This document shows, one piece after another, positions 16,875 to 25,275 of a stretch of 64,000 bases of DNA; within the stretch, counting starts at the first letter, position 1, and each line of letters starts with the position of its first letter. The stretch is from an uncultured Paracoccaceae bacterium (GTDB lineage Bacteria > Pseudomonadota > Alphaproteobacteria > Rhodobacterales > Rhodobacteraceae). A program made the translations under genes and the position numbers. Below the pieces are notes generated by a model. The model worked only from the letters and a program-made list of their open reading frames with translations, was not told where the DNA came from and made no database searches. The DNA lies in the NCBI GenBank assembly GCA_947497065.1, contig CANMEQ010000006.1, positions 124,001 through 188,000 of the forward strand, written 5' to 3'.

Positions 16875-17585
16875 ATGTCAGAACCACTTGTCCTTTTACC
16901 GGGTATGATGTGCGATGCGCGGGTTTGGGCCACGCAAATGACCGTCATGAGCTATGAGCGGCCGGTGACGATTGCGCCGGTGTGCGGGGTGGACCGAATT
17001 GAAGAGGCGGCCTCGGAGCTGTTGTCGGCGTTACCTGCAAAGTTTGCGCTGTGCGGGCATGGCATGGGCGGGGCGGTTGCGCTGGAGCTGTTTCGCCGCG
17101 CGCCGGAGCGGGTGATCCGGCTGGCGCTGTTGGGCACGAATCCTTTGTCGGACACGCCGCAGGAGGCGGCGGACCGTGAGCCGCGGATGATTGGTGCGAA
17201 AGCGGGCCGGTTTGAGCGGATGTTGGAAGCAGATATTTTGCCGCGCCATGTGGGCGGTGGCCCGCGTCGCACTGCGGCGATGGCGGAGCTGAACGAGATG
17301 GCGCTGTCGCTGGGGCCGGATATTTTTGCCAAGCAAGAACGCGCGATGCAGCGGCGGCGCGACCAGCAGGGCACCTTGCGGCGGATCACGCAGCCGACCT
17401 TGATTTTGGCGGGGTCCGAGGATCAGATCGTGCCGCCCAAACGACAGGAATTTTTGGCGGAGTTGATCCCCTATGCCAAGTTCACCCAACTGCACGGGGT
17501 AGGGCATATGTCGATGTTGGAGGACCCTGAGGGGGTGACCAGCGCGCTTTATGATTGGATGCGGCAGCCGCTGGTGTTGCGGTAA
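16875..17585 (+). CDS. Alpha/beta hydrolase-fold protein lacking the nucleophilic serine
   Basis: A 236-residue alpha/beta hydrolase-fold protein similar in layout to the small esterase/haloperoxidase-type hydrolases (LLPGMMCDARVW oxyanion loop). The elbow normally GHSMGG reads GHGMGG, with Gly63 at the serine position (codon GGC, one base from AGC). The acid (GSEDQIVPP) and the His (LHGVGHMSML) remain. So the fold is intact but the usual nucleophile is absent; the protein could be inactive, non-hydrolytic, or a recently mutated allele. The start ATG 16875 has AAAGG upstream; longer in-frame starts reach back into the previous gene and are rejected. Confidence 0.8.
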   Translation: MSEPLVLLPGMMCDARVWATQMTVMSYERPVTIAPVCGVDRIEEAASELLSALPAKFALCGHGMGGAVALELFRRAPERVIRLALLGTNPLSDTPQEAADREPRMIGAKAGRFERMLEADILPRHVGGGPRRTAAMAELNEMALSLGPDIFAKQERAMQRRRDQQGTLRRITQPTLILAGSEDQIVPPKRQEFLAELIPYAKFTQLHGVGHMSMLEDPEGVTSALYDWMRQPLVLR

Positions 17586-17640
17586 TCAGCCCGTGGCCCG
17601 CCTCGTGGTGACACGAAGCGGGCGCAGGGTTGTGCGCAGA

Positions 17641-18162
17641 TTATGCGACGTAGGTGCCGCGTGCGGGATAGTCTTTGCCGGTGATGAAATCGACCTTGGA
17701 CAGTAGGCTTGCGAGGTCGGGGCGGGCGAAGGGCATGTTTGAGATATCGGCGAGATACAGGCGCCCGTCGGGGCGGACCCAGAACAGGCCGGGCTCTGCG
17801 AAGTATTCGGCCTCTGCGTCTGTGATGGCTTTGGAGAGCCAGAGATCCCAGTCTTGGGCCTGTTCGATTGTGAGGGAATGGGCCACGGGGATGTTCGCGA
17901 TATCCCAGTCTTTGACGGTTTTTTCGGCAACCTGTTCATCGTTCATGGAGACGGCGACGACCGAGAACCCGGCCTCTTTATAGTCGTCCATGATTTCGGA
18001 GAGGCCTTGCAGGTAGGATTTGCAGACGGGGCAGTGGTAGCCGCGGTAGACCACGATCATGGTGAAGTTTTCTGGGGTTTGGTCCGCAAGGGTGAAGCGG
18101 CCGCCGCCGACGAGGGGCAGATCGAGGGCGGGTACGGCGGTGTCGGGGAGAAGCTTTGGCAT
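17641..18162 (-). CDS. Peroxiredoxin-like (AhpC/TSA) thioredoxin-fold protein
   Basis: A 173-residue protein with the AhpC/TSA fold. The active-site region is YRGYHCPVCKSYL, with Cys44 and Cys47 as a CxxC, the arrangement of the peroxiredoxin-like/redoxin family rather than classical 2-Cys peroxiredoxins. The later FWVRPDGRLYLADISNMPFARPD is typical of this group. Thiol-dependent peroxide or disulfide reduction in the cytoplasm is the family-level inference; there is no signal peptide. The start is ATG 18162 with AAAGGA upstream. It is a single gene convergent with the preceding hydrolase. Confidence 0.82.
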   Translation of the reverse strand: MPKLLPDTAVPALDLPLVGGGRFTLADQTPENFTMIVVYRGYHCPVCKSYLQGLSEIMDDYKEAGFSVVAVSMNDEQVAEKTVKDWDIANIPVAHSLTIEQAQDWDLWLSKAITDAEAEYFAEPGLFWVRPDGRLYLADISNMPFARPDLASLLSKVDFITGKDYPARGTYVA

Positions 18163-18291
18163 GGGAGGTCCTTTGGGCTGCGTTTCGTGTCGGGGGACCA
18201 ACGCAGGCCGAAAGGAGAGGTTCCGCAGGTCTGAGAAAAAGAGCTGCGATACCAGAGGTTTGTGAGTGCCGGTGGGGGCGGCTGATGTGGG

Positions 18292-19584
18292 TCAGCTGGC
18301 CTTTTTGGCGTTTTTGTTTGCGGGTTTCGCCGGCTTGACCGGTTTGGCTGGGGCATCCGCGTTGCTGTCGATGAAATCGAGGACCAACGGGCGGATGTTG
18401 TTGCGCCAGCTTTTGCCTGCGAAGATGCCGTAGTGGCCCGCGCCTGGCTCAAGGTGGGACGCTTTTTTGCTGTCGGGCAGGCCGGTCATCAGGTCGAGGG
18501 CGGCAAGGCATTGGCCGGGAGCCGAGATGTCGTCTTTTTCGCCTTCGACGATTTTCACGGCGACGGTGGTGATTTTACCGATGTCCACCTTGCGGCCTGC
18601 GACGACGAAATCGTTGCGGGCGATGTCGCGGTTTTTGAACACGCGCTCGACGGTGGAGAGGTAGAATTCGGCGGTCATGTCCATCACGGCGAGGTATTCG
18701 TCGTAGAAGGCGTTGTGTTTGTCGTGGTCAGAGGCTTCGCCGCGGGCGACGGCCATGATTTGCTCTTGAAAGGCTTTTGCGTGGGTTTCGCCGTTCATGG
18801 AGATGAAGGACGACAGTTGCAGGAGGCCCGGGTAGACCATGCGGCCGACACCGTCGTATTTGAAGCCGACGCGCTGGATCATGGTCTCTTCGAGCTGGCC
18901 CATGGTGACGGAACGGCCAAAGTCGGTGACTTCGGTGGCGTTGGCTTCGGGGTCGACGGGGCCGCCGATGAGGGTCATGGTGCGAGGCTGGGCGGCGGGG
19001 TCTTCTTCCGCCAGATAGGCGGTTGCGGCCAAGGTCAGCGGGACCGGTTGGCAGACAGCGATGACGTGAATGTCGGCGCCCAGTTCTTTCATGAAATCAA
19101 CGAGGTAGAGGGTGTAATCCTCGACGTCGAATTTGCCGGCGCTGACGGGGATGTCGCGGGCGTTGTGCCAGTCTGTTGTGTAGACTTCGCAGTCGGGCAG
19201 CAGGGACACGATGGTTTTGCGCAGCAAGGTCGCGTAGTGGCCGGACATGGGGGCCACGACCAGCACGCGGCGTTTTTTGGCGGGGCGGCCTGTGACGTTG
19301 AAATGGATCAGATCGCCAAAGGGGCGTTCGAGCACTTTTTCAACTTCGACGAGGTGGTCTTTGCCGTCTTCCGCAGGGATCGAGCCGATGCCCCAATCGG
19401 GTTTGGCGACCATGCGGGCAAAGCTGCGTTCGGTCACTTCGCCCCAGGCGCGCATCATTTCCATGGCGGGATTTGGCCACATCGCAACGCCTGGATAGGA
19501 GGCCATAGCGCGTGCGGTTGCGCCCAACCATTCGTTGGTGTTCCGCATCGTTTCCATCATGTCGTATGTTGCCATGTAGCGCAT
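18292..19584 (-). CDS. phaZ: Intracellular polyhydroxyalkanoate depolymerase
   Basis: A 430-residue enzyme that mobilises intracellular poly(3-hydroxybutyrate). The family motif AVCQPVP contains the likely catalytic Cys178, the residue type known for PhaZ of Cupriavidus. APMSGHYATLLRKT upstream forms the oxyanion region, and the C-terminal EPGAGHYGIFAG carries the catalytic His. The last 25 residues are a Lys/Ala/Pro-rich basic tail (KPVKPAKPANKN), not needed for the fold and reminiscent of DNA- or granule-binding tails. The start ATG 19584 has AAAAGG about nine bases upstream. It diverges from phaC across a 155-base promoter region. Confidence 0.93.
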   Translation of the reverse strand: MRYMATYDMMETMRNTNEWLGATARAMASYPGVAMWPNPAMEMMRAWGEVTERSFARMVAKPDWGIGSIPAEDGKDHLVEVEKVLERPFGDLIHFNVTGRPAKKRRVLVVAPMSGHYATLLRKTIVSLLPDCEVYTTDWHNARDIPVSAGKFDVEDYTLYLVDFMKELGADIHVIAVCQPVPLTLAATAYLAEEDPAAQPRTMTLIGGPVDPEANATEVTDFGRSVTMGQLEETMIQRVGFKYDGVGRMVYPGLLQLSSFISMNGETHAKAFQEQIMAVARGEASDHDKHNAFYDEYLAVMDMTAEFYLSTVERVFKNRDIARNDFVVAGRKVDIGKITTVAVKIVEGEKDDISAPGQCLAALDLMTGLPDSKKASHLEPGAGHYGIFAGKSWRNNIRPLVLDFIDSNADAPAKPVKPAKPANKNAKKAS

Positions 19585-19682
19585 TGAACCGGCCTTTTAT
19601 TCTGGGTGCCGCTGCCCGCTGGGACCAGCTTAAAGCGCGACAGTGTAGCCGCACCCGCAAATCCAGTGTATCATATTGTAGG

Positions 19683-19705
19683 ACATGCAAATGCTGCAGG
19701 TGCAA
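19683..19705. promoter_or_regulatory. TGC-rich site between phaZ and phaC (possible PhaR operator)
   Basis: The stretch just before phaC holds TGC-rich steps including CTGC-AGGT-GCAA at 19694-19705, a degenerate version of CTGC-N3/4-GCAG, the type of site reported for PhaR in Paracoccus and Rhodobacter. It lies 35-57 bases before the phaC start and in the divergent phaZ promoter. Confidence 0.4.
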
Positions 19706-19739
19706 AATACACTTCAATTGCGATTAGGGCAACTGTGAT

Positions 19740-21542
19740 ATGAAATCAGACGGGGCTGACGGGCCAAACCCAAGTGATACAGCGGCGGCCTTGCCCAAGT
19801 TGGAAGAGAATATGGAGCGAATTCAGGAGCTCACCCAGCGCCTGATGACCGCGATGGCGGGAAAGCGGTCTGTGCCGACGGATTTGCAGGGGCCTGCGCC
19901 AGATTTATATGCCAAGGCGGGCGCGGCCTATTGGCAGGATATGATGCAAAATCCGTCCAAGATGATTGAGCAGCAGGTGGGCTATTGGGGCAAGACCCTG
20001 AAACATTTTGTCGATGCGCAGCAGGCGTTGGCGCAAGGCACGCTGTCTGCGCCCGACGATGTAACGCCCACAGATCGCCGGTTTCAGAACCCGCTGTGGC
20101 AGACGCACCCGTATTTTAACTTTCTCAAGCAGCAGTATTTGTTGAACGCCGAAGCCATGGACACGGCCCTGGGCGATATCGAGGGGTTGGAGCCTGCGGA
20201 TCAGCGGCGGTTGGCGTATTTCAGCCGTCAGATCATCGACATGCTGTCGCCGACGAATTTTTTGGCCACGAACCCTGATGCCCTGACCAAGGCGGTGGAG
20301 ACGGAAGGGGAGAGTTTGGTACGCGGTCTGGAGAATATGATCGCGGATCTGGAGGCCAATGACGGAGAGCTGGTCGTGTCGCTGGCCGATAAGGATGCAT
20401 TTACGGTTGGCGAGAATTTGGCGACGACGCCGGGCGAGGTGGTGTTTCGCAACCATTTGTTCGAGCTGATCCAATATGCGCCGAGCACCGAAAAGGTGCA
20501 TGAGCGGCCATTGGTGATTTTCCCGCCGTGGATCAACAAGTTCTATATCCTCGATCTGAAGGCGCAGAATTCCTTGATCAAGTGGATCGTGGATCAGGGG
20601 TTCACGTTGTTTGTGGTGTCTTGGGTGAATGCCGATGCCACCTACCGCGATGTGGGGATGAGCGATTATGTGGAAGACGGATATATAGAGGCGCTGGAGA
20701 CGGTGCGCAGCATTTGCGACGTCGATAAAGTAAACGCGGTCGGCTATTGTATCGCGGGCACGACCCTGTCTTTGACGTTGTCGGTACTGAAACAGCGGGG
20801 GCTGGATTATGTCAATTCGGCGACCTTCTTTACCACGCTGACCGATTTTTCTGATCGGGGCGAAGTGGGCGTGTTTTTGGAGGAAGATTTCGTCGATGGG
20901 ATCGAGGCGGAGGTCCGCGAGGTTGGGTTCCTAGACAGTTTTTATATGAGCCGGACGTTCAGCTATTTGCGGTCAAACGATCTGATTTATCAGCCTGCGA
21001 TCCGCAGTTACATGATGGGCGAGGCGCCGCCTGCGTTTGATTTGCTGTATTGGAACGGGGATGGCACGAACCTGCCCGGGAAGATGGCGATCGAGTATTT
21101 GCGGGGGCTGTGTCAGGAGGACCGGTTCGCGAATGACGGGTTCGAGGTGGCGGGATGTTTGGCACAGATCGCCGATGTTGAGGTGCCGCTGTGCGCGATA
21201 GCCTGCGAGACCGATCACATCGCCGCGTGGAAGTCTTCGTATCGGGGCATCCAGAAAATGGGGTCGCAAGACAAGACGTTTATCCTGTCGGGGTCGGGCC
21301 ATATTGCGGGGATCGTGAATGCGCCTGCCAAGAAGAAATACGGCCATTGGACGAATGAGGATATGAGCCTGTCGCCCGATGCATGGCAGGCGGGATCAAC
21401 GGCCCATGAGGGGTCGTGGTGGCCGATGTGGGGCACATGGTTGGCCAAACACGCGGGCAAAAAGCGTGCTGCACGTGCAGCGGGCAGCGACGCATTTCCC
21501 CCCATTGCACCGGCTCCAGGTACCTATGTTTTGAAAAAATAG
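19740..21542 (+). CDS. phaC: Class I polyhydroxyalkanoate synthase
   Basis: A 600-residue PHA polymerase that builds the polyester from (R)-3-hydroxyacyl-CoA on granule surfaces. An N-terminal domain (about 1-250, with NPLWQTHPYFNFLKQQYLL) precedes the alpha/beta hydrolase core. The lipase-like box reads GYCIAG with nucleophile Cys337 (most class I enzymes have GYC-x-GG, so Ala replaces a Gly). FPPWINKFYILDL is the conserved strand before it, CETDHIAAWKSSYRG carries the Asp, and SGHIAGIVNAP the His. Length is normal. It is followed by phaP and phaR in the same orientation and divergent from phaZ. Confidence 0.97.
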   Translation: MKSDGADGPNPSDTAAALPKLEENMERIQELTQRLMTAMAGKRSVPTDLQGPAPDLYAKAGAAYWQDMMQNPSKMIEQQVGYWGKTLKHFVDAQQALAQGTLSAPDDVTPTDRRFQNPLWQTHPYFNFLKQQYLLNAEAMDTALGDIEGLEPADQRRLAYFSRQIIDMLSPTNFLATNPDALTKAVETEGESLVRGLENMIADLEANDGELVVSLADKDAFTVGENLATTPGEVVFRNHLFELIQYAPSTEKVHERPLVIFPPWINKFYILDLKAQNSLIKWIVDQGFTLFVVSWVNADATYRDVGMSDYVEDGYIEALETVRSICDVDKVNAVGYCIAGTTLSLTLSVLKQRGLDYVNSATFFTTLTDFSDRGEVGVFLEEDFVDGIEAEVREVGFLDSFYMSRTFSYLRSNDLIYQPAIRSYMMGEAPPAFDLLYWNGDGTNLPGKMAIEYLRGLCQEDRFANDGFEVAGCLAQIADVEVPLCAIACETDHIAAWKSSYRGIQKMGSQDKTFILSGSGHIAGIVNAPAKKKYGHWTNEDMSLSPDAWQAGSTAHEGSWWPMWGTWLAKHAGKKRAARAAGSDAFPPIAPAPGTYVLKK

Positions 21543-21647
21543 GCAGTTTTCGGGCCGGATTTTCGGGCTGAATCCCCTTTGTTTCAAAGCGATCACGTAA
21601 AAAATGCCCTATTTTGAGGCACTTGCCTTAGGGTTGTGTTTTTTATG

Positions 21648-21685
21648 CTGCGATGCAGAAAAAACCTTGAAATGCTGCGGTGCGG
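21648..21685. promoter_or_regulatory. Two PhaR-type operators upstream of phaP
   Basis: CTGC-GAT-GCAG at 21648-21658 is an exact CTGC-N3-GCAG, and CTGC-GGT-GCGG at 21675-21685 is one base off. They start 27 bases apart, 67-104 bases before the phaP ATG, where a phaP promoter would lie. A repressor that binds free DNA when no PHA granule titrates it would act here. Confidence 0.65.
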
Positions 21686-21751
21686 CATGCATATTGGTGT
21701 CAGACAAAGAAAAGCCGGTATGGTCCGGCGCAGAAATTAAGGAGCATCCCA

Positions 21752-22201
21752 ATGGCTGCTAAGACACAAGATTTCACCGCCGTAATGAAAGACCTTATGG
21801 GCGCATTCCCTGTGGACACGAAAGCGGTTGAAGACGCATTCAAAACACAGACAACACTGACTGAAAAACTGTCCGGCGTCACAATCGACGCGGCACAGAA
21901 ATCCACTGAGCTCTCCGCGAAATGGGCACAGGATACGCTGGCAAAAATGACAGACCTGTCCAAAGCAAAAACAGAGCCTGCGGATTACGCAAAATCCATG
22001 ACAGATTTCGCATCTGCTTCTGCTGAAGCTGCGGCTGAGCACATGGCCGCTTTCGCTGAGATCGCCAAAAAGGTTCAGACAGAAACACTGGAACTGATGA
22101 TGGCTGCTGGCAAAGACATGGGCGAAGACATGTCCGCCGCTGCGAAAAAAGCGACGACAGAAATGACTGCTGCTGCGAAAAAAGCTGCAACTGCAAAGTA
22201 A
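21752..22201 (+). CDS. phaP: Phasin (PHA granule-associated protein)
   Basis: A 149-residue, almost entirely helical, Ala/Lys/Glu/Thr-rich protein with the phasin character: alternating charged and hydrophobic helix (FTAVMKDLMGAFPVDTKAVEDAFKT), then long amphipathic helices and a Lys/Ala tail. It coats PHA granules and limits their size. The start ATG 21752 follows TAAGGAGC, an excellent ribosome-binding site. Codon choice differs from the neighbours (many C-ending codons, few TTG), consistent with high expression. PhaR-type sites precede it and a strong terminator follows. Confidence 0.93.
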   Translation: MAAKTQDFTAVMKDLMGAFPVDTKAVEDAFKTQTTLTEKLSGVTIDAAQKSTELSAKWAQDTLAKMTDLSKAKTEPADYAKSMTDFASASAEAAAEHMAAFAEIAKKVQTETLELMMAAGKDMGEDMSAAAKKATTEMTAAAKKAATAK

Positions 22202-22251
22202 GATAAAGACACGCTGGCGTCTTCCTCCTCCCTGAGATGCCAACGTAAAAT

Positions 22252-22290
22252 AAGGCATACCGTTCCTCCCGACGGTATGCCTTTTTTATT
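22252..22290 (+). terminator. Intrinsic terminator after phaP
   Basis: A 12-base-pair perfect stem (AAGGCATACCGT with ACGGTATGCCTT) around an eight-base loop, followed by TTTTTTATT. A weaker hairpin (ACGCTGGCGT with ATGCCAACGT) stands just before it. Confidence 0.9.
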
Positions 22291-22306
22291 GGGCACTTTC
22301 TTTTTG

Positions 22307-22317
22307 CTGCGATGCGG
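22307..22317. promoter_or_regulatory. PhaR-type operator upstream of phaR
   Basis: CTGC-GAT-GCGG, one base from the phaP site and embedded in the same run TTTTGCTGCGATGC, lies 41-51 bases before the phaR ATG. It suggests autoregulation of phaR. Confidence 0.55.
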
Positions 22318-22357
22318 CCTAGGCTTCTCTGCAACGCAATAAATTGGAGGGCGATCC

Positions 22358-22903
22358 ATGGCCAAAACGTCTCAGCCGCTGTTGATCAAGCGATATGCAA
22401 GCCGTCGTCTGTATAATACGGAGACGAGTGATTATGTCACTTTGGAGGACATTGCGGTGTTCATTCGTGAGGGGCGTGAGGTGCAGATTGTGGACCTGAA
22501 ATCGGGGGATGATCTGACGCGGCAGTATTTGCTGCAAATCATTGCCGAGCATGAAAGCCGTGGAGAGAGCGTGTTGCCGGTGGATGTTTTGACTGATTTG
22601 GTGCGGTCCTACACCTCGCAGAGCATGTCCGTGGTGCCGCAGTTTTTGGCGCAATCGTTTGAGATGCTGCAGAGCGGTCAATCCAAGATGATGGAAAACA
22701 TGGGGTCGATGAACCCGCTGGCGAAAATGCCGGGGTTTGAGGCGATGCAGGCCCAGCAAGAAGCGTTTATGAAGGCGATGACGGGCGGGATGATGCCCGG
22801 CAGCACCGTGCCACAGCCCAGCTCCAAATCCGAAGAAGGATTGGACGATATCAAGGCCGAGCTGGCCGCGCTTCAAGAGAAGCTTTCAAAGATGACCAAA
22901 TAG
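22358..22903 (+). CDS. phaR: PHA synthesis repressor PhaR
   Basis: A 181-residue regulator. The N-terminal 60 residues are the PHB accumulation regulatory domain (IKRYASRRLYNTETSDYVTL) that binds DNA, followed by a granule-binding region (FLAQSFEMLQSGQSKMMENMG) and a Met-rich linker ending in a short coiled coil (KAELAALQEKLSKM). PhaR represses phaP and itself and is released when it binds nascent granules. GGAGGGCG lies about ten bases before the ATG at 22358. It comes after the phaP terminator and has its own putative operator. Confidence 0.96.
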   Translation: MAKTSQPLLIKRYASRRLYNTETSDYVTLEDIAVFIREGREVQIVDLKSGDDLTRQYLLQIIAEHESRGESVLPVDVLTDLVRSYTSQSMSVVPQFLAQSFEMLQSGQSKMMENMGSMNPLAKMPGFEAMQAQQEAFMKAMTGGMMPGSTVPQPSSKSEEGLDDIKAELAALQEKLSKMTK

Positions 22904-23029
22904 GAAGCAGTTGGCGCGTTTGTGCAAGGCACGGGGCGCGCCTGTTCTGTTTGGGCCTGAAACATCTTGCGCCGGTCTGCGTTTGGGTTTTCAACGAGAG
23001 TGAGCGTAACGCAGCTGAAAGTCGGGACA

Positions 23030-23992
23030 ATGGCGAACACATCTGGCCGGATCACCCTTTGGAATATTGAGGTGTTTGTCGCCACGGCTGAAGAAATGTC
23101 GATTTCGGTGGCGGCCAAGCGGTTGAAAACATCGGCCGCGACGGTGTCGCAGCAGCTGACCTCGCTCGAAGGGGCGATTGGGACGGCGTTGTTGAACCGC
23201 TCGGCGCGGCCCGTGACGATGACACCCGCGGGCGAGATGTTTTTGCGCCGCGCCAACGCCATTTTGAACGAAGCCGAGCAGGCGCGGGCGGAATTGGCGA
23301 TTTCGGACATGAGCCGGTTGATGCGGTTGCGGTTGGGGATGATCGAGGATTTCGATGCCGACGTGACGCCGCGGTTGCTGGAAGAGATGGGCACGGATCT
23401 GCGGTCTTGCCAGTTTTTGTTGGAAACCGGTGCATCCCATCAGCTGGCCAATTTGTTGGAATCGCGCAGCTTGGACATGATCGTGGCCAGTGAAATTGGC
23501 GCGGCGGCAGATTGGATGGAGGTTCATCCGTTGATGGAAGAACCCATCGTGGCAGCGTTGCCCAAAGGGCAGCTGACCGAGGGGGATGTGCAGCGGCAAT
23601 TGCGGCGGCTGCCGTTTGTTCAATACACCACGCGCCATCACATGGGCCGGTTGATTTCAGACCATTTGGCGCGGCAAAATTTGACCTTGGCAGGCCGGTT
23701 TGAGTTGGACAGTTACCACGCGATTATGGCGATGGTGGCCGGCGGCGCTGGCTGGACGATTATGACCCCCTTGGGATGGCGGCGCGCCCACCGGTTCCGC
23801 GAACAGGTGGATTTGGTGCCTTTGCCGTTTGCGCCGCTGACACGCCGCATATCACTGACGGCGCGACGAGGGGTTTTGGGCGAGATGCCCGCCGAAGTGG
23901 CCGCCAAGCTGCGCGGTATTTTGCAAGATCTGATCGTGGAGCCTGCGCTAGAGCAGGCCCCGTGGTTGGAAGATCAGATGAAAATTTTCTAG
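23030..23992 (+). CDS. LysR-family transcriptional regulator
   Basis: A 320-residue LysR-type regulator. The helix-turn-helix is at about 10-70 (VFVATAEEMSISVAAKRLKTSAATVSQQL), followed by a linker helix and a periplasmic-binding-like effector domain (about 95-310). The effector is not predictable. It stands alone, converging tail to tail with the aminotransferase gene at 23989 (four-base overlap), so an ordinary divergent target is absent. The start ATG 23030 follows GTCGGGAC; a longer in-frame extension is unlikely. Confidence 0.9.
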   Translation: MANTSGRITLWNIEVFVATAEEMSISVAAKRLKTSAATVSQQLTSLEGAIGTALLNRSARPVTMTPAGEMFLRRANAILNEAEQARAELAISDMSRLMRLRLGMIEDFDADVTPRLLEEMGTDLRSCQFLLETGASHQLANLLESRSLDMIVASEIGAAADWMEVHPLMEEPIVAALPKGQLTEGDVQRQLRRLPFVQYTTRHHMGRLISDHLARQNLTLAGRFELDSYHAIMAMVAGGAGWTIMTPLGWRRAHRFREQVDLVPLPFAPLTRRISLTARRGVLGEMPAEVAAKLRGILQDLIVEPALEQAPWLEDQMKIF

Positions 23993-25170
23993 GCCGCACA
24001 AGAGGTTGTGACGGATTGCGCGATGTCGAGCAGGAGGTCTGCGATGATATCGCAGTCCTCAATCGTGAGGCGTGCGGGCAGACGCAGATCGCAGGCGCGC
24101 ATCAGCATGGCGCGGGTTTGGGGCAGCTCTGGCGTGTCATCCAAGAATTGCCAGTTCCAGAACGCGCGGGCGTTGTCGCGGCTTTGGCCGAAGATTTGTA
24201 CCTTGAGACCACGGGCGGCGGCGGTCTCGGCGAAGGTCTGTGTTTGGGCGTCGGTGATGCCTACGAGGTTGAACTGGATGGAATCCGGGGCGCGCAGCTC
24301 GCCATGAAGGGGGGCAGGCACATCGAAGATGGGGGCCGTGTTGAGGCGGGCCGCGACGTGATCGTGGTTGCGGCGGCCATCGGCGACGCGGCGCGGCAGC
24401 TCTGCCAGTTGGGGGCGGATGATGGCGGCGGCGAGGTTGGACAGGCGCAGGTTGTAGAGGGGCAGTTGGTTTTGCCACATCTCCATGGCCTGAGCGGGCA
24501 CGGCGTGTTTGATCCATGTGTGTTCATAGGCGCCGGACATGATGATGGCGCGGGCCACGAGATTGGCGTCATCGGTGACCAGAATGCCGCCTTCGCCCGC
24601 GTTGATCATTTTGTAGCTTTGAAAGCTGAAGCAGCCGATGGCGCCCAAGGTGCCGATGTTTTGGCCGTTCCACGTGGTGCCAAGGCTGTGGGCGGCGTCT
24701 TCGACGACGGGGATGTTTTGGGCGCGGCATAGGGCCATGATGGCATCCATATCGGACGTATGGCCGCGCATGTGGCTGATGATCACGGCATCTGCGGTGG
24801 GCAGTTTCGAGATAAAATCATTGATATCAATGCGGTAGTTATCCCCGCATTCAACCAGTACAGGCACGCAATCAGCGTGAACCACCGAAGATGGGACGGC
24901 GGCGAAGGTGAACGCGGGGATTAAAACGCGGGCCCCTTTGGGGAGGGCCAGCGCTTTGAGGGAGAGGAACAAGGCGGCAGAGCAGCTGGAGACCGCGAGG
25001 GCGTATTTCGCGCCCAGCATCTGTGCAAACTCTTGTTCCAGCAAGGACACGGGGGCCTGATCGGGGGCGGTGTAGCGAAACAGATCGGCTGTGCTGAGCA
25101 GGCGTGTGACCTCTGCCAAGGCGGCATCGGGGATGGGTTCGGCTGCGTAAAGATCAGGGAGTGTCGTCAT
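23989..25170 (-). CDS. DegT/DnrJ/EryC1/StrS-family aminotransferase
   Basis: A 393-residue PLP-dependent sugar-aminotransferase-family protein. AVSSCSAALFLSLKALAL is the phosphate-binding loop, VVEDAAHSLG the Asp-containing segment stacking on PLP, and FQSYKMINAGEGG contains the Schiff-base lysine. Family members make amino sugars for surface polysaccharides or antibiotics, or act on other carbonyls. No nucleotide-sugar genes adjoin, so the substrate is open. An inverted repeat, GCTTTTC/GAAAAGC, stands 19 bases upstream of the ATG. Confidence 0.85.
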   Translation of the reverse strand: MTTLPDLYAAEPIPDAALAEVTRLLSTADLFRYTAPDQAPVSLLEQEFAQMLGAKYALAVSSCSAALFLSLKALALPKGARVLIPAFTFAAVPSSVVHADCVPVLVECGDNYRIDINDFISKLPTADAVIISHMRGHTSDMDAIMALCRAQNIPVVEDAAHSLGTTWNGQNIGTLGAIGCFSFQSYKMINAGEGGILVTDDANLVARAIIMSGAYEHTWIKHAVPAQAMEMWQNQLPLYNLRLSNLAAAIIRPQLAELPRRVADGRRNHDHVAARLNTAPIFDVPAPLHGELRAPDSIQFNLVGITDAQTQTFAETAAARGLKVQIFGQSRDNARAFWNWQFLDDTPELPQTRAMLMRACDLRLPARLTIEDCDIIADLLLDIAQSVTTSCAA

Positions 25171-25188
25171 GGAGAATACACCTATTTG

Positions 25189-25217
25189 GCTTTTCCTAAT
25201 TTAGATTTAAGAAAAGC
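25189..25217. promoter_or_regulatory. Inverted repeat before the DegT-type aminotransferase gene
   Basis: GCTTTTC at 25189-25195 and GAAAAGC at 25211-25217 enclose an AT-rich 15-base spacer immediately upstream of the gene start at 25170. The size and place suit an operator overlapping the promoter or 5' leader. It could also form an RNA hairpin. Confidence 0.35.
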
Positions 25218-25275
25218 TAACATGATTTGTGTAATAAATCTATGACATCTTGGTGCAGCCGTTTGAGGTGGCGGA

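Noticed and set aside
18433-19587. Open frame of about 384 codons opposite phaZ
   Set aside because: It mirrors the phaZ frame, is rich in Val/Gly/Phe/His as expected from a reverse frame, and has no ribosome-binding site.
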